A stretch of 64,000 nucleotides of DNA. It comes from Actinobacteria bacterium IMCC26077. GTDB taxonomy: Bacteria > Actinomycetota > Actinomycetes > Nanopelagicales > Nanopelagicaceae. The position numbers were made by a program, and so were the translations under genes. The notes beneath the pieces were generated by a model that made no database searches, was not told the origin of the DNA, and saw only the letters and a list, made by a program, of their open reading frames with translations. The DNA lies in NCBI GenBank assembly GCA_002284915.1, contig CP015606.1:1116001-1180000 (forward strand), in the 5' to 3' direction. Shown here one piece after another: positions 8,180-22,196 of this stretch; positions within the stretch are counted from its first letter, which is position 1, and the number at the start of each line of letters is the position of its first letter.

Positions 8180-9357
8180 CAGCTCTCCAATACTTTGATA
8201 CCGGGCAATTCTTTGCCCTCAAGGAACTCCAGCGATGCTCCCCCGCCGGTAGATATGTAACCAAATTGCTCATCATCAAAACCCAGAAGTCGAATCGCCG
8301 CTGCGGAATCGCCACCACCAATGACACTTAAGCCCGGTAGTTCAGAGAGCGCTTGTGCAATTACCCGAGTGCCATGCGCAAATGCAGGAAACTCGAAGAC
8401 TCCCATCGGACCATTCCAAAATACGGTTCGACAATTCTCTAGCGCGTGGGCGTAACGCTTGGCACTCTCCGGTCCGATATCAAGACCAATCTGATCAGCG
8501 GGAATCGAATCGACTGAGACCACTGTTGCTGGTGAATCTGCGGCAAAAGCAGGTGCTACCACTACATCATCGGGAAGTAAGAGTTGAGCACCGCGCTCTT
8601 GTGCGCGAGCTATCAACTCTTTTACTTGGGGAATCTGCTCCCGATCGACAAGGGAATTGCCAATCTCCTTCCCCATGGCGGCGAGGAAGGTGAAGACCAT
8701 CCCGCCGCCGATTGCGAGAATATCGACTCGATCCAGGAGGTTGGCGATAACCCCGATTTTGTCGGAAACTTTTGCGCCACCAAGGATTACTCCGTAAGGA
8801 CGATCTGGGTCAGTCGCCAATGTGTTGAGGATTCGCATCTCTGCATAGATCAATCGTCCGGCACAGTGCGGCATCAAGAGCGGCAGATCATAAACCGAGG
8901 CATGCTTTCGATGAACTGCCCCGAAACCATCGCCCACATAAACCTCACCAAGAGTTGCCAGCTCTCGAGCAAACGCCATCCGCTCGCTCTCCTCTTTACT
9001 GGTCTCGGCAGGAAAGAATCGGATGTTTTCGAGAAGAACGACAGTGCCGGGTCGAGCAGCTGCAAGCTTCTTTGCTTCAGCTATATCAGAGGCGCATGAA
9101 ACAACATCTTTGAGTAACTCCCCTAGGCGATTTGCCACCGGCGTCAACGATAACTCTGGCGTAAAGCCATTCTTTGGTCGGCCAAGATGCGCAAGTATCA
9201 CAATCGATGCTGCCTTCTTGCGGATCAACTCAATGGTGGGCAGCGAGGCTAAAATTCTCCCCGGATCTGTAATCTCCCCATTCTTCAAGGGCACATTGAG
9301 GTCGCAGCGAAGAATCACTCGCTTCCCTGTGAAATCTATCGACTCAAGAGTCTGCAT
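8179..9357 (-). CDS. pgk: Phosphoglycerate kinase
   Basis: Transfers phosphate from 1,3-bisphosphoglycerate to ADP, the first ATP-making step of lower glycolysis. The 392-residue protein starts [19 protein letters not shown] with the conserved DLNVPL substrate loop, continues with ILAHLGRPK, the hinge and nucleotide-binding [11 protein letters not shown], and ends with [10 protein letters not shown] and the GGGDSAAA loop plus [13 protein letters not shown]. Length is normal. It sits 18 bases after gap and overlaps tpiA by one base. Confidence 0.97.
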   Translation of the reverse strand: MQTLESIDFTGKRVILRCDLNVPLKNGEITDPGRILASLPTIELIRKKAASIVILAHLGRPKNGFTPELSLTPVANRLGELLKDVVSCASDIAEAKKLAAARPGTVVLLENIRFFPAETSKEESERMAFARELATLGEVYVGDGFGAVHRKHASVYDLPLLMPHCAGRLIYAEMRILNTLATDPDRPYGVILGGAKVSDKIGVIANLLDRVDILAIGGGMVFTFLAAMGKEIGNSLVDREQIPQVKELIARAQERGAQLLLPDDVVVAPAFAADSPATVVSVDSIPADQIGLDIGPESAKRYAHALENCRTVFWNGPMGVFEFPAFAHGTRVIAQALSELPGLSVIGGGDSAAAIRLLGFDDEQFGYISTGGGASLEFLEGKELPGIKVLES

Positions 9358-9375
9358 GGTTGAGGTGGTAATTTC

Positions 9376-11374
<1,999 letters not shown>

Positions 11375-11422
11375 CTCATCACCATCCCCTTGCCCCCTTG
11401 TCGACTACCTGGTCGCCGCTCA

Positions 11423-12394
11423 TTACACCGGACTGCTCTCGGTCATGATGGCTCGTAACGCCGAAACTACCTTTTTTGGGTCGTGCTGGTCGCTAGTTGG
11501 AGCGTGGGCTAAGTCACGAACTTCCAAGTTCGCCCCCAGCGAGTGTACGTAATCAACTAACTCGCTCGTGAGAATACTCGGGTCGGCAAGGATGACATCG
11601 AAGTGGACCTCTGGCGCATGCTGATGGAGGAAGGCTAACCGCCCTTGGGCCCCTAATTCCGCCGCTTCATCCCCGGGGTGGGGAGCTCGAAGATTGAGCA
11701 GAAGCAATCTCTTCGCCTTCGTTCTCGCCAAGGCACTTCGCGTCTCGGGAAGCAGAACATGTGGCAAGACGCTGGAGTACCACGAGCCCGGCCCCAAAGT
11801 AATCCACTGCGCTCGTTCTATGGCAGCGAGCGCCTCCGGATGGGTGGGCGGTGCATCGGGAATCAATCGCACCTGTTCGATGACTCCGCGCGCAAGCGCC
11901 ACCGCGCTCTGGCCGCGAACGGTTTGACGCTCACCACTTATTGGCACTCGAACCAGCGCTTGGATCTCCAGCGGAATCGATGACATCGGCAGTACCCGAC
12001 CCACCACGCGTAAAAGTTCGCCAACCTTGGTTAAGCCGATGATGGGATCCTCGTAAATCTCCCAGAGCGCAGTGAGTAGAAGGTTGCCGACGTTATGTCC
12101 ATTGAGTTCGCCGTCGCTGACAAATCGATGTTGCAAGACGCGCGCCCATCCCCGCCCCCACTCATCATCAGAGCAGAGCGCCGCTAACGCCATTCGAAGA
12201 TCTCCCGGCGGTAGCACGCCAAACTCATGGCGAAGTCTTCCGCTTGATCCACCATCATCGGCTACCGTCACAAGTGCAGTGATATCCGACGTGACTTCAC
12301 GGAGCGCAGTGAGCGTTGCCGCCAATCCATGCCCACCACCCATGGCAACTACCGGAATTGAATTTCCTTGAAGCACATCAACCTCTCTCAACAT
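11423..12394 (-). CDS. yvcK: YvcK/CofD-like protein (gluconeogenesis factor)
   Basis: Member of the CofD-like family. YvcK proteins bind UDP-sugars and are needed for growth on gluconeogenic carbon and for proper cell-wall precursor flow; the enzymatic step is not settled. The 323-residue protein has the family's VVAMGGGHGLAATL near residue 16, VTVADDGGSSGRLR near residue 42, PPGDLRMAL and GHNVGNLLLTAL, and the late ITLGPGSWYSSVLPHVL. It overlaps the end of rapZ by 17 bases and precedes whiA by 48 bases. Confidence 0.93.
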   Translation of the reverse strand: MLREVDVLQGNSIPVVAMGGGHGLAATLTALREVTSDITALVTVADDGGSSGRLRHEFGVLPPGDLRMALAALCSDDEWGRGWARVLQHRFVSDGELNGHNVGNLLLTALWEIYEDPIIGLTKVGELLRVVGRVLPMSSIPLEIQALVRVPISGERQTVRGQSAVALARGVIEQVRLIPDAPPTHPEALAAIERAQWITLGPGSWYSSVLPHVLLPETRSALARTKAKRLLLLNLRAPHPGDEAAELGAQGRLAFLHQHAPEVHFDVILADPSILTSELVDYVHSLGANLEVRDLAHAPTSDQHDPKKVVSALRAIMTESSPV

Positions 12395-13223
12395 CTCGAT
12401 GTTGGAGGTGGACCTCTACTCCAAGTGATTTCATCTGCTTTGCAACCTCTTCGGCAACCGCAACGCTTCGATGTCGCCCACCAGTGCAACCGAAGGCGAT
12501 GGTTATGTAGCGCTTACCTTCATGTAAGAAACCAGGCATCGCTGTCTGAAACAAGCGCATGAAATTAGCGATGAATTCACTCGTTGCCAAATGGCCGAGC
12601 ACGGCAGCGGCCACCGGTTCCTCTCGACCGCTCATTGGCTGAAGCGATGGATTCCAATGTGGATTGGGAATAAATCTACAGTCGAGAGTGAAATCGGCAT
12701 CATAAGGTATTCCAAATTTATATCCAAAGGAAAGAAGCGAGAGATGTAACCCTCGTTCGCTCTCATTAGTAAATGTCTCATCGACTTTGAGCGCCAACTG
12801 ATGCACATTGAGCGCAGATGAATCGATGACAATTTCGGCTTCGGCTCGAAGGTTGCGGAGTAATTCCCGTTCGCGAGCTATGCCATCGACGATTCGATCA
12901 TCGCCTTGTAGTGGGTGAGGCCGGCGAGTGGATTCGTAACGTCGAATCAGCACTTCGTCATGCGAATCCAAAAACAGGACACGCACACCATCGCCATTAG
13001 CGCGGAGCGCCTTGATCCCTGCGCTCAGCTCGGTGGAAAACTCCATACTGCGCACATCAATAACGACAGCAACCTTCTCCCGCTCGCCTCGCAATTCATC
13101 GACGAGTGGAAAGAGCATCGCTGCCGGCAGGTTATCCACGACGTACCACTGGTGATCTTCGAGCACGTGCGCAGCGGTAGAGCGCCCAGCACCGCTCATG
13201 CCGGTTATGAGAACGACATCCAC
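12378..13223 (-). CDS. rapZ: RapZ (YvcJ) nucleotide-binding adaptor
   Basis: P-loop nucleotide-binding protein. In E. coli RapZ guides small RNA turnover controlling amino-sugar synthesis; in Gram-positive bacteria YvcJ hydrolyses nucleotide but its role is unclear. The 281 residues open with LITGMSGAGRSTAA, a Walker A in which Arg takes the usual Lys place, as is common in actinobacterial members. Further family pieces are WYVVDNLP, FLDSHDEVLIRRYESTRR and, at the C-terminus, the RapZ domain YITIAFGCTGGRHRSV. It is 26 bases downstream of uvrC and overlaps yvcK. Confidence 0.94.
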   Translation of the reverse strand: MDVVLITGMSGAGRSTAAHVLEDHQWYVVDNLPAAMLFPLVDELRGEREKVAVVIDVRSMEFSTELSAGIKALRANGDGVRVLFLDSHDEVLIRRYESTRRPHPLQGDDRIVDGIARERELLRNLRAEAEIVIDSSALNVHQLALKVDETFTNESERGLHLSLLSFGYKFGIPYDADFTLDCRFIPNPHWNPSLQPMSGREEPVAAAVLGHLATSEFIANFMRLFQTAMPGFLHEGKRYITIAFGCTGGRHRSVAVAEEVAKQMKSLGVEVHLQHRDVERG

Positions 13224-13249
13224 GGTTCCACTCCTTTCACCAGTTTCAT

Positions 13250-15202
13250 CTAATCGCTACCCGCTACCTTTCCACCACTGTCAAGGATCTCGCCGGTCTG
13301 AGTATCGACTCCGGAGAGTGCACTATCTAACTGCGCTAGCGAATCCACCACATGGGCGGCGATCTTGGGGCCGATCCCCGGCAGCGCGGCAATCTCGGAT
13401 ACCGCAGCGCCACGGATCTTTGCCACAGAGCCGAAATGATCAATCAATGTCTTCCGTCGGAGCGCACCTAACCCATCAATATCCTCAAGCAGTGAGGTCA
13501 AGCCCTCTTTAGAGCGCTTACTGCGGTGGTAGGTATTTGCAAAACGATGGGCTTCATCTCTAATTCTTTGAAAGAGATAAAGCGCTTCGCTATTACGCGG
13601 AAAGATGATGGGTTCTTTAGCATGAGGCAGCCACACCTCCTCGAGGCGTTTGGCGAGCCCGCAGAGGAAGATGTCGCGACCTTGCAGAACCTCAGCAGCA
13701 GCATTCACTTGAGGTTTGCCACCATCGACAATTATCAATTGAGGTGGATATGCGAATTTAACTTTACTCCGATCAATCTCGGCAATGTCATTGGTATCAA
13801 TAACCTCTTCATCCATTCGAGCAAGACGTCTCGATAGCACTTGCTGCATCGCTGCGACATCGTTCGGTTTACCCGTTTCACTATTGATACTAAATCTTCG
13901 GTAATCAGATTTCTTCGCTATTCCATCCTCGAAGACCACCATAGAAGCGACAATCTGGCTCCCCTGCATATTGGCAATGTCGAAGCACTCAATTCGCAGC
14001 GGCGCTTGCTCCATTCCTAAGGTACGAGCAATCTCTTCTAGCGCTTGGCTTCTGGTTGTCATATCTTGAGAGCGCTTAGCTAGATGACGAAAGAGCACAT
14101 CATGTGAATTGCGGAGTACCGAATCCAGTAGCTCGCGCTTCTCGCCTCGCTGCGGAACCCTAATCTCGACTTTACTTCCGCGCTTTTGAGTCAAGAGCTC
14201 TTCTAGAGCGCTGTCGCTATCTAATTCAACGTTAATCAATACCTCACTCGGAATCTCACTTTGAGGGCCGGCGAGATATTTTGAGGCTAAGAGCTGCTCC
14301 AGATGTTGAGCGGGCGCCACTTCGACCCCAGATTCGACGATCCAAGATTGAGCGCTCGTCACCCGTCCGCCTCGAACTTGGAATTGAGTTATCGCCCCTC
14401 TCCCGCCCATCTCTTCCCAAATGGTGGCAAAGAGATCGACATTCGAATCCATCGGTAGCGCAACTGAATTACTTGTTGAAATCTTCTCAAGAGCTTCAAT
14501 CTGGTCTCGAAGCTTTGCTGCGCTCTCAAAATCTTCCTCTGTGGCAGATTTATTCATCTTAGTTCGGAGTTCATCGATGAACTTTCGTTGATCTGAATTC
14601 ATAAACGAGATGAGGGCAGCAACTAACTTTTCGTACTCACTCTTACTCTTTTCATCGCTAGCGATGCATGGCGCCACACACTTTCCGATGTATCCCAAGA
14701 GGCAGGCGCGCTGCGATCGCTCTGCTTTTGCATATACACCTTGAGAACAGGAACGAATGGGGAATACGGTCTGAAGAATCTCAACTAATTCGCGGAGCGC
14801 CCATGCATGTGGATATGGGCCGAAGTATTTAGTGCCATCTTTTCGCACGGTGCGGGTGACGAAAATCCGAGGGACATCCTCTTTGACCGTCAATGCCAGA
14901 TACGGGAAGGATTTATCGTCTCGGAAAATGACGTTGTACTTAGGTCGCTCCTGCTGAATCCAAGTGAATTCCAATTGGAGGGATTCAACTTCGTTTCCGA
15001 CAATCGTCCATTCAACTCGGTTGGCTTCCCAGACCATCCGTCGTACTTTCTCATCAAGATTGCTCTGGAAATATGTACTGAGTCGCGATCGAAGATTCTT
15101 AGCCTTCCCAACATAGATAACCTGGCCGTTTTCGTTAAAGAACCGATACACGCCAGGAGAGGTGGGAATGTTTTCCGGGCGATAACTCGCTGGGTTAGCC
15201 AC
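13250..15202 (-). CDS. uvrC: UvrC, excinuclease ABC subunit C
   Basis: Makes the dual incisions of nucleotide-excision repair after UvrA/UvrB damage recognition. Domains in order: the GIY-YIG nuclease ([20 protein letters not shown], residues about 16-36), a cysteine-rich stretch ([15 protein letters not shown]), the UVR UvrB-binding helix pair near residues 205-240, the RNase H-like second nuclease ([25 protein letters not shown] split across its first strand), and a C-terminal helix-hairpin-helix pair (LPGIGPKIA). The 650 residues are normal. It overlaps uvrA by eight bases. Confidence 0.97.
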   Translation of the reverse strand: MANPASYRPENIPTSPGVYRFFNENGQVIYVGKAKNLRSRLSTYFQSNLDEKVRRMVWEANRVEWTIVGNEVESLQLEFTWIQQERPKYNVIFRDDKSFPYLALTVKEDVPRIFVTRTVRKDGTKYFGPYPHAWALRELVEILQTVFPIRSCSQGVYAKAERSQRACLLGYIGKCVAPCIASDEKSKSEYEKLVAALISFMNSDQRKFIDELRTKMNKSATEEDFESAAKLRDQIEALEKISTSNSVALPMDSNVDLFATIWEEMGGRGAITQFQVRGGRVTSAQSWIVESGVEVAPAQHLEQLLASKYLAGPQSEIPSEVLINVELDSDSALEELLTQKRGSKVEIRVPQRGEKRELLDSVLRNSHDVLFRHLAKRSQDMTTRSQALEEIARTLGMEQAPLRIECFDIANMQGSQIVASMVVFEDGIAKKSDYRRFSINSETGKPNDVAAMQQVLSRRLARMDEEVIDTNDIAEIDRSKVKFAYPPQLIIVDGGKPQVNAAAEVLQGRDIFLCGLAKRLEEVWLPHAKEPIIFPRNSEALYLFQRIRDEAHRFANTYHRSKRSKEGLTSLLEDIDGLGALRRKTLIDHFGSVAKIRGAAVSEIAALPGIGPKIAAHVVDSLAQLDSALSGVDTQTGEILDSGGKVAGSD

Positions 15203-18050
15203 GACTTCCGCCGCCGTTGAGAACCTCTGCTAAAAAGGCACCGGTATAGCTCTTCTTATTCTTCGCTACCGTTTCCGGAGTACCTTCGGCCACTATCGTG
15301 CCACCGCGAGCACCACCATCGGGGCCAAGATCGATGACCCAATCTGCGCTTTTGATGACATCAAGATTATGTTCGATGACAACAACGGTATTCCCACCAT
15401 CTGCTAGCCGATTGAGCACCCCAAGCAATTTGCTGACATCTTCAAAATGCAAACCAGTGGTTGGTTCATCGAGAACATAGATGGTTCGACCAGTAGACCT
15501 TCGTTGAAGTTCTGTGGCGAGCTTGACTCGTTGGGCTTCACCACCAGAAAGTGTTGGCGCAGATTGCCCAAGCCGGACATAGCCGAGTCCGACATCACAG
15601 AGGGTTTTCAGATAGCGAGCAATCGCTGGAACGCTTTCGAAGAACTCAAAGGCATGCTCGATGGGCATGTTGAGGACCTCTGAGATGTTCTTGCCTTTGT
15701 AGTGCACTTCCAACGTCTCACGGTTGTAGCGCGCACCATGACAGACTTCACAAGGAACATAGACATCAGGTAAGAAATTCATCTCAATTGTGATCGTGCC
15801 ATCGCCAGAACAGTTCTCGCATCGACCACCTTTGACGTTAAAGGAGAATCGACCTTGCTGATAGCCTCGAATTTTCGCCTCTGCAGTTTCAGCGAAGAGC
15901 CCTCGCACCTTATCGAAGACACCCGTATAAGTTGCCGGGTTTGACCGCGGCGTCCGACCAATTGGCGATTGATCAACATGTACGACTTTATCTAAGGCAT
16001 CTATTCCAGTGATGGTCTTATGGCGACCAGGGACTATGCGAGCGCCATTTAATTTATTAGCAAGTACGCGGTAAAGGATTTCATTGACCAAAGTTGACTT
16101 GCCAGAGCCGCTCACACCTGTGACGGCGACAAATGTTCCTAGTGGAATCTCAACATCGATATTGGCGAGGTTATTCTCCTTGGCGCCTTTGATGGCAATC
16201 TTTCGTTTCGGATCGATTGGGCGGCGAAGTTGCGGAACCGCGATCTCTTTCCGACCTGAGAGATAAGCCCCGGTAATCGACTCCTGATTGCTGATTAACT
16301 CATCATACGGACCGGAGACGACTACTTTCCCGCCATGCTCACCAGCTCCCGGTCCGATATCGACAATCCAATCAGCAGTGCGGATTGTCTCCTCATCATG
16401 CTCGACCACAATCAAGGTGTTTCCTAAATCCCGCAGTCGAGTAAGCGTCTCAATCAAGCGTCGGTTATCTCGCTGATGTAATCCAATGCTTGGTTCATCG
16501 AGGACATAGAGCACGCCGACCAAGCCAGAACCGATTTGAGTTGCCAATCGAATCCGCTGCGCCTCGCCTCCCGAGAGCGTCGCCGCTGGGCGATCCAAAG
16601 AGAGATAGTCAAGCCCAACATCTAAGAGGAATCCCAACCGCGCATTGACCTCTTTTAAGACCCTTTCGGCAATCTTCTTTTCGCGGGCATTTAACGAGAG
16701 CTTGGCGATGAAAGCGGCGCAATCCGAGATGGATAACGCACATAACTCGGCGATATTTAACCCGCCCAAGGTCACAGCGAGAATCTCATCCTTAAGGCGC
16801 GCACCGTTACATGCCGGGCAGGGAGTTTCGCGCATGAATGCTTCATAACGGTCTCGACTGAATTCACTCTCGGTCTCTCCATGGCGGCGCTCCAGAAACG
16901 GAACTACGCCTTCAAAACCGGTGCTGTATTGACGAGCGCGCCCGTAACGATTCTTGTACTTCACATGAACTTCGTAGTCATAGCCATTGAGGATGGCATC
17001 TTTTACTTTGGAAGTAAGTTTCTTCCAGGGTGTATCAAGTGAGAAGCTCATGTCTTTCGAAAGTGCTTCAAGAAGTCTCAAGAAGTATTCAGAGCTTGAT
17101 CCCATCGACCATGGAGCTATTGCTCCCTCGTAGATACTGAGTGAATCATCGGGGACGATGAGCTCCATATCGACCTCGAGTCGAGTGCCAATACCAGTAC
17201 ATTCTGAGCAGGCACCGAATGGCGAATTGAAAGAGAACGAACGCGGTTCGAGCTCTTCAATCGAAATCCCGCACTTCATACAAGCCATCTTCTCGCTGAA
17301 AGTACGTTCTCGGTCAGGAGATTTTTCATCGAGCTCGATAAAGTCCAGAGTTACGATGCCATTGCCAAGTCGAAGTGCGGTTTCGATAGAGTCAGTCAAT
17401 CGTTGCTTTCCACTACTTTTAGCAGTCAAACGATCGACGAGTACTTCAACAGTATGTTTCTCTTGTTTCTTCAATTTCGGGACTTCATCTAATCCATAAA
17501 CCACTCCGTCAACGCGGACTCGAGCAAAGCCTTGAGTGGTGAAATCCTTCCAAAGGTCGAGGAACTCCCCCTTTCGCTCGCGTACTACGGGAGCGAGCAC
17601 ATGGAACTTTGTCGATTCGGGTAGCGCAAGAATTTGGTCGACGATCTGCTGCGCTGATTGACGAGCAACAGGGTCACCACATTTGGGGCAATGTGCTTTG
17701 CCGGCTCTGGCATAGAGCAGACGGAAATAGTCGTACACCTCAGTAATAGTTCCGACAGTCGAGCGCGGGTTGCGGTTCGTCGATTTCTGATCGATAGATA
17801 CTGCAGGCGAAAGCCCTTCGATGAAATCGACATCGGGTTTGTCGAGTTGACCAAGGAATTGGCGGGCATATGCCGAGAGCGATTCCACATACCGACGCTG
17901 CCCCTCGGCAAAGATGGTGTCGAAAGCCAAACTGGATTTTCCTGATCCCGATAGTCCAGTAAAGACCACAAGCGCATTTCGAGGTAAATCGATAGAGATA
18001 TCCTTGAGATTATGTTCGCGAGCGCCGCGAACGACTAAACGTTCTTTCAT
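15195..18050 (-). CDS. uvrA: UvrA, excinuclease ABC subunit A
   Basis: Damage-sensing ABC ATPase dimer of nucleotide-excision repair. In 951 residues two ATPase modules are visible: Walker [10 protein letters not shown] near residue 32 and [10 protein letters not shown] near residue 640, each with its LSGGEAQR signature (near residues 490 and 830) and LDEPSIGLH or LDEPTTGLH Walker B. Zinc motifs with paired cysteines appear as HCPKCGD, the [14 protein letters not shown] loop and CENCSGDG. Length is family-typical. Its ATG overlaps the uvrB stop (ATGA). Confidence 0.98.
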   Translation of the reverse strand: MKERLVVRGAREHNLKDISIDLPRNALVVFTGLSGSGKSSLAFDTIFAEGQRRYVESLSAYARQFLGQLDKPDVDFIEGLSPAVSIDQKSTNRNPRSTVGTITEVYDYFRLLYARAGKAHCPKCGDPVARQSAQQIVDQILALPESTKFHVLAPVVRERKGEFLDLWKDFTTQGFARVRVDGVVYGLDEVPKLKKQEKHTVEVLVDRLTAKSSGKQRLTDSIETALRLGNGIVTLDFIELDEKSPDRERTFSEKMACMKCGISIEELEPRSFSFNSPFGACSECTGIGTRLEVDMELIVPDDSLSIYEGAIAPWSMGSSSEYFLRLLEALSKDMSFSLDTPWKKLTSKVKDAILNGYDYEVHVKYKNRYGRARQYSTGFEGVVPFLERRHGETESEFSRDRYEAFMRETPCPACNGARLKDEILAVTLGGLNIAELCALSISDCAAFIAKLSLNAREKKIAERVLKEVNARLGFLLDVGLDYLSLDRPAATLSGGEAQRIRLATQIGSGLVGVLYVLDEPSIGLHQRDNRRLIETLTRLRDLGNTLIVVEHDEETIRTADWIVDIGPGAGEHGGKVVVSGPYDELISNQESITGAYLSGRKEIAVPQLRRPIDPKRKIAIKGAKENNLANIDVEIPLGTFVAVTGVSGSGKSTLVNEILYRVLANKLNGARIVPGRHKTITGIDALDKVVHVDQSPIGRTPRSNPATYTGVFDKVRGLFAETAEAKIRGYQQGRFSFNVKGGRCENCSGDGTITIEMNFLPDVYVPCEVCHGARYNRETLEVHYKGKNISEVLNMPIEHAFEFFESVPAIARYLKTLCDVGLGYVRLGQSAPTLSGGEAQRVKLATELQRRSTGRTIYVLDEPTTGLHFEDVSKLLGVLNRLADGGNTVVVIEHNLDVIKSADWVIDLGPDGGARGGTIVAEGTPETVAKNKKSYTGAFLAEVLNGGGSRG

Positions 18051-20125
18051 GCTCCAGCGCCCTCCATTCCCCGAAGTTCTCTCTTTAATTCATGGATTTC
18101 ATCCCGCAATCTAGCAGCCAGCTCAAATTGAAGATTTTCAGCGCTGGCACGCATCTGCTCTGTGAGCGCAGAGATCAACCCAATCAATTCCTCTCTTGGC
18201 AGCTTTCCTAGCTCCTTGGCATTTTGGCCAACTGCTGGCATCGAGGTGATTCGCTTTGCCTTTGCAATGAGCCGCTCGGAATCATCTTCCTCTCGGGAAA
18301 TTGAATCAGTGATATCGGCAATCTTCTTCCGGAGCGGCTGCGGATCAACTCCGTGCTCCTTGTTGTAAGAAACTTGTTTTTCACGTCGACGATTAGTCTC
18401 ATCTATCGCCTTTATCATTGAGTCAGTGAGGTTGTCTGCATACATGTGCACCTCGCCCGAGACATTTCTCGCGGCGCGACCAATAGTCTGAATCAGCGAG
18501 GTGGCTGAGCGCAAGAAACCCTCTTTATCAGCATCGAGAATCGCTACGAGTGAGACTTCGGGTAAATCAAGTCCTTCACGCAAGAGATTGATGCCCACCA
18601 GGACGTCGAATTCACCCATGCGAAGTTCTCTGAGAAGTTCCACGCGACGTAAGGTGTCCACTTCCGAGTGCAGATACTCCACGCGAATTCCCTGTTCGAC
18701 TAGATAATCGGTGAGATCCTCGGACATCTTCTTAGTCAAAGTGGTGACCAGTACACGTTCATTCTTGGCAGCGCGCTCTTTGATCTGATGGACCAAATCG
18801 TCAATCTGACCTTTGATCGGTTTGATAATGACTTTCGGATCTACAAGGCCAGTCGGGCGAATCACCTGTTCGACCACGTTGGGGGCGATTCCCAGTTCAT
18901 ACTTTCCGGGGGTCGCAGAGAGGTACATCTTCTGCGGAGTTCGCTCGAGGAACTCGCTCCACTTCAGCGGACGATTATCCATCGCGCTCGGAAGTCGAAA
19001 ACCGTGCTCCACGAGAGTCCGTTTTCGCGATGCATCACCCTCGAACATCGCGCCAATCTGCGGCACCGTTACATGTGACTCATCGATGATGCAGAGGAAA
19101 TCTTCAGGGAAATAATCCAGGAGGCAGTTCGGTGGATCGCCTGGCCCTCTACCGTCGATGTGGCGAGAATAATTCTCGATGCCCGAGCAGAAGCCAAGCT
19201 GTCGGATCATTTCGATATCGAATGTCGTGCGCATCCGTAAGCGTTGCGCTTCGAGCAACTTTCCAGATTTTTCGAATTTCTCGAGTTGTTCCCCAAGTTC
19301 GGCTTCAATCGCGGAAATCGCTCGCTCCATCGTGGCCTTACTTGCTGAATAGTGGGAAGCAGGAAAGATGAATGCCTCGCTCTGTTCATTGAGTACTTCG
19401 CCAGTCAACGGATGAAGCGTAAGAAGCCGCTCAATCTCATCTCCGAACATCTCGATTCGTAAGGCAGTCTCTTGGTAAACCGGGATAATTTCGATCGTAT
19501 CTCCGCGAACGCGGAAAGTTCCACGTTCGAACGCCATATCATTCCGGGAATATTGAATGGAGACGAACTTACGAAGTAGCGAAGTCCGTTCGATGGAATC
19601 GCCTACTCGAAGCGGGATCATCCCTTCGACATATTCCTGAGGCGTTCCCAAACCATAGATACATGAAACGGTAGAGACCACGACAACATCGCGTCTGGTG
19701 AGCAAAGAGTGAGTAGCCGAATAACGTAACCGCTCGACCTCTTTATTGATCGAGGAATCCTTCTCGATGAAGGTGTCGGTTTGCGGAACATACGCCTCAG
19801 GTTGGTAATAGTCGTAATAAGAGACGAAGTATTCAACGGCATTATTCGGTAAGAGTTCTCGGAACTCATGGGTGAGCTGCGCAGCCAGGGTCTTATTCGG
19901 CGCGAGCACCAGAGTCGGCCTCTGTAGCCGCTCAATCAACCACGCTGACGTAGCGGATTTTCCGGTACCAGTAGCTCCCAAAAGGACTACATCTGGTTCC
20001 CCTGCGCTCAATCGAGTCGCTAATTGATCGATTGCTTGAGGTTGGTCTCCAGCTGGTTGGTAATCGCTGACGACTTCGAATGCGCGCCCAGCTCGCGGTA
20101 ATTTGTCACGGAAATCAGAGCGCAT
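18047..20125 (-). CDS. uvrB: UvrB, excinuclease ABC subunit B
   Basis: Helicase-like damage-verification subunit of nucleotide-excision repair. I start at ATG 20125 (692 residues): it follows a TACGGT box by six bases and avoids running into coaE, whereas the longer frame to 20179 overlaps coaE by 40 bases and adds a non-family sequence. Motifs: Q-motif [11 protein letters not shown], Walker [10 protein letters not shown], the beta-hairpin [18 protein letters not shown], helicase [19 protein letters not shown] and QTIGRAARN, and the C-terminal UVR coiled coil. It heads the uvrB-uvrA-uvrC run. Confidence 0.97.
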   Translation of the reverse strand: MRSDFRDKLPRAGRAFEVVSDYQPAGDQPQAIDQLATRLSAGEPDVVLLGATGTGKSATSAWLIERLQRPTLVLAPNKTLAAQLTHEFRELLPNNAVEYFVSYYDYYQPEAYVPQTDTFIEKDSSINKEVERLRYSATHSLLTRRDVVVVSTVSCIYGLGTPQEYVEGMIPLRVGDSIERTSLLRKFVSIQYSRNDMAFERGTFRVRGDTIEIIPVYQETALRIEMFGDEIERLLTLHPLTGEVLNEQSEAFIFPASHYSASKATMERAISAIEAELGEQLEKFEKSGKLLEAQRLRMRTTFDIEMIRQLGFCSGIENYSRHIDGRGPGDPPNCLLDYFPEDFLCIIDESHVTVPQIGAMFEGDASRKRTLVEHGFRLPSAMDNRPLKWSEFLERTPQKMYLSATPGKYELGIAPNVVEQVIRPTGLVDPKVIIKPIKGQIDDLVHQIKERAAKNERVLVTTLTKKMSEDLTDYLVEQGIRVEYLHSEVDTLRRVELLRELRMGEFDVLVGINLLREGLDLPEVSLVAILDADKEGFLRSATSLIQTIGRAARNVSGEVHMYADNLTDSMIKAIDETNRRREKQVSYNKEHGVDPQPLRKKIADITDSISREEDDSERLIAKAKRITSMPAVGQNAKELGKLPREELIGLISALTEQMRASAENLQFELAARLRDEIHELKRELRGMEGAGA

Positions 20126-20137
20126 GGCTGAACCGTA
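20126..20137 (-). promoter_or_regulatory. Candidate leaderless promoter of uvrB (TACGGT, N6, ATG)
   Basis: On the minus strand TACGGT (20137-20132) lies six bases before ATG 20125, overlapping the very end of coaE. It supports the shorter uvrB start and a transcript for the uvrBAC group. I see no clear SOS-type box beside it. Confidence 0.45.
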
Positions 20138-20139
20138 AC

Positions 20140-20739
20140 TCAATCGACGATTCTCGGAGCGATGAAATCGTCCCACCACTCTTCAAGCGCGGTAAGTAGC
20201 GTTTCCATGTCGCCATTATTCTCAATTACGTGATGTGAGATTTCGCGTCGATTCTTGTCTGAGGTTTGGTGTGCCATCCGTCCGATCGCCTGATCACGAG
20301 TCAGTCCTCGCCCCTGTAATCGCTCAAGGCGAAGCTCCTGGCTGGTCTCAATCGTTACGATGAAATCAAAATCCGGCACTCGTTCTGGTCTTTCAGCGAG
20401 TAACGGTATTTCGTAGACCACGACCGCATTCTCCGGAAGCGAGTTTTTAATTCTCAAAAAACGTTGCGCAATTAACGGATGGGTGATTTCTTCAAGGAGA
20501 TCTCGTTTCGAAGAATCGTTAAAGATGATTTCGGCTAACTTGCCACGATCGATTGCCCCATTGGTGAGAATCTCGTCACCAAACTCAGCAACGACTTGAT
20601 TGAATCCCTCTTCGCCGCGCTCTAAAACTTCTCGCGCCAGTTGATCGGCGCTGATATGTATAGCGCCTAGACGCGCCAAGAGGGAACCGGCGCTGGATTT
20701 ACCAGCTCCGATTCCCCCTGTTAAAGCGATTAGCAACAT
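20140..20739 (-). CDS. coaE: Dephospho-CoA kinase
   Basis: Last step of coenzyme A synthesis: phosphorylates the 3' hydroxyl of dephospho-CoA. The 199-residue protein has the Walker [10 protein letters not shown] near residue 8, [25 protein letters not shown], and the lid region [19 protein letters not shown]. Some actinobacterial CoaE proteins carry a C-terminal GrpB/UPF0157 extension; this one does not. It is 38 bases downstream of rpsA, the usual neighbour. Confidence 0.95.
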   Translation of the reverse strand: MLLIALTGGIGAGKSSAGSLLARLGAIHISADQLAREVLERGEEGFNQVVAEFGDEILTNGAIDRGKLAEIIFNDSSKRDLLEEITHPLIAQRFLRIKNSLPENAVVVYEIPLLAERPERVPDFDFIVTIETSQELRLERLQGRGLTRDQAIGRMAHQTSDKNRREISHHVIENNGDMETLLTALEEWWDDFIAPRIVD

Positions 20740-20777
20740 TGGCTAACCCAACTTCTTCCATTAGTCAGATGTGGTGA

Positions 20778-22088
20778 TTAACCCTGCTCTGCGGCTTTCG
20801 CCTCTTCGCGTTGCTTGCGGTGGGCGAGGAAGCGAGCTTGTGCTTCCGCGTATTGACGCTCCCACTCTTCACGGGCAGCTTCAAATCCTGGCTTCCACTC
20901 CTGGGTATCTGGGTCGAAACCTTCAGGGTAGATGAAGTTTCCATTCTCGTCGTAGCGAGCAGGCATTCCATATTGTGATGGATCGAATGCCTCGACCTCG
21001 ACTTCATGCCCTTCATTAGCTTGCTTCAACGAAAGTGAGACGCGACGACGCTCGAGATCGATATCGATGATCTTGACCATGATCTCGTCATCTACACGAA
21101 CGACCTGCTCTGGAATCTCGACATGGCGCTCAGCGAGCTCAGAGATATGGATAAGGCCTTCGATTCCCTCATACACGCGGACGAATGCGCCAAACGGTAC
21201 GAGCTTGGTTACCTTGCCCGAAGTCACTTGGCCAATGGTGTGCGTGCGAGCGAATGCTTGCCATGGGTCTTCTTGCGTAGCCTTGAGAGATAGCGAAACG
21301 CGCTCGCGCTCGAAATCCACCTCGAGGACTTCGACAGTCACGGGCATGCCTACTTCGACTACCTCGTTTGGATGGTCGATGTGCTTCCACGAAAGCTCGC
21401 TAACGTGGACGAGACCATCAACGCCACCGAGATCGACGAATGCACCGAAATTAACGATGGATGAAATTACTCCAGTACGTACTTGACCCTTTTGGAGCTG
21501 GTTGAGGAACGTTGTTCGACTCTCCGATTGTGATTGCTCAAGGAAAGCTCGTCGTGAGAGAACGACGTTGTTTCGATTCTTATCGAGTTCGATGATGCGT
21601 GCTTCGATCTCTTTACCGATGTAAGGAGTGAGATCGCGAACGCGGCGCATCTCAACAAGTGATGCCGGCAAAAAGCCACGAAGTCCGATGTCAACGATAA
21701 GTCCACCCTTGACGACTTCGATGACCATTCCCTTGACGACTTCGTCGCGCTCTTTCATACCTTCGATAGTTCCCCATGCTCGCTCGTATTGCGCGCGCTT
21801 CTTGGAGAGGATTAGACGTCCCTCTTTATCTTCTTTAGTAAGAACAAGGGCTTCGATCTTCTCGCCAACTTTGACCAATTCACTTGGATCTACATCATGG
21901 CGGATTGAAAGCTCACGGGAAGGGATTACACCTTCAGTCTTGTATCCGATGTCAACGAGTACTTCGTCCCGATCAACCTGGACGATGATTCCTTCGACGA
22001 GATCTCCGTCATTAAAATTCTTGATTGTTCCTTCGATGGCGGCGAGAAAATCAGCCGCGGTTCCGATGTCGTTAACTGCGATACTCAA
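20778..22088 (-). CDS. rpsA: 30S ribosomal protein S1 (four S1 domains)
   Basis: mRNA-binding ribosomal protein. Four S1 RNA-binding repeats are visible at about residues 28-100, 115-180, 200-270 and 285-355, each opening like GDLVEGIIVQV, GQVRTGVISSIVNFGAFVDL or GQVTSGKVTKLVPFGAFVRV. The tail after residue 365 is acidic to basic and ends in a Glu/Lys/Ala helix. At 436 residues it is of the four-domain Gram-positive type, slightly short. The start codon is TTG (22088-22086) with GGAG a few bases upstream. A strong promoter candidate lies about 80 bases upstream. Confidence 0.96.
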   Translation of the reverse strand: MSIAVNDIGTAADFLAAIEGTIKNFNDGDLVEGIIVQVDRDEVLVDIGYKTEGVIPSRELSIRHDVDPSELVKVGEKIEALVLTKEDKEGRLILSKKRAQYERAWGTIEGMKERDEVVKGMVIEVVKGGLIVDIGLRGFLPASLVEMRRVRDLTPYIGKEIEARIIELDKNRNNVVLSRRAFLEQSQSESRTTFLNQLQKGQVRTGVISSIVNFGAFVDLGGVDGLVHVSELSWKHIDHPNEVVEVGMPVTVEVLEVDFERERVSLSLKATQEDPWQAFARTHTIGQVTSGKVTKLVPFGAFVRVYEGIEGLIHISELAERHVEIPEQVVRVDDEIMVKIIDIDLERRRVSLSLKQANEGHEVEVEAFDPSQYGMPARYDENGNFIYPEGFDPDTQEWKPGFEAAREEWERQYAEAQARFLAHRKQREEAKAAEQG

Positions 22089-22148
22089 GGTGCTCCGTAG
22101 GTAGTGGATCGTAGGTCCGACCCAGATATTGGGCCGTATTCGAGCGGG

Positions 22149-22196
22149 GTTCGCACGAACTGGAGAAGGCTACGCGGGGGCAGGCGATGGGGTCAA
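22149..22196 (-). promoter_or_regulatory. Candidate rpsA promoter with TTGACC/TAGCCT boxes and a palindrome at the start point
   Basis: On the minus strand TTGACC (22196-22191) is followed after 18 bases by TAGCCT (22172-22167), the best -35/-10 pair seen in the window. The perfect 12-base palindrome GTTCGTGCGAAC (22160-22149) begins at the predicted transcription start. The leader before the TTG start is about 70 bases. It fills the 118-base gap after polA. Confidence 0.5.

Noticed and set aside
8584-9099. Plus-strand open frame of 171 codons
   Set aside because: It is wholly antisense to pgk and has no ribosome site or recognisable domain.
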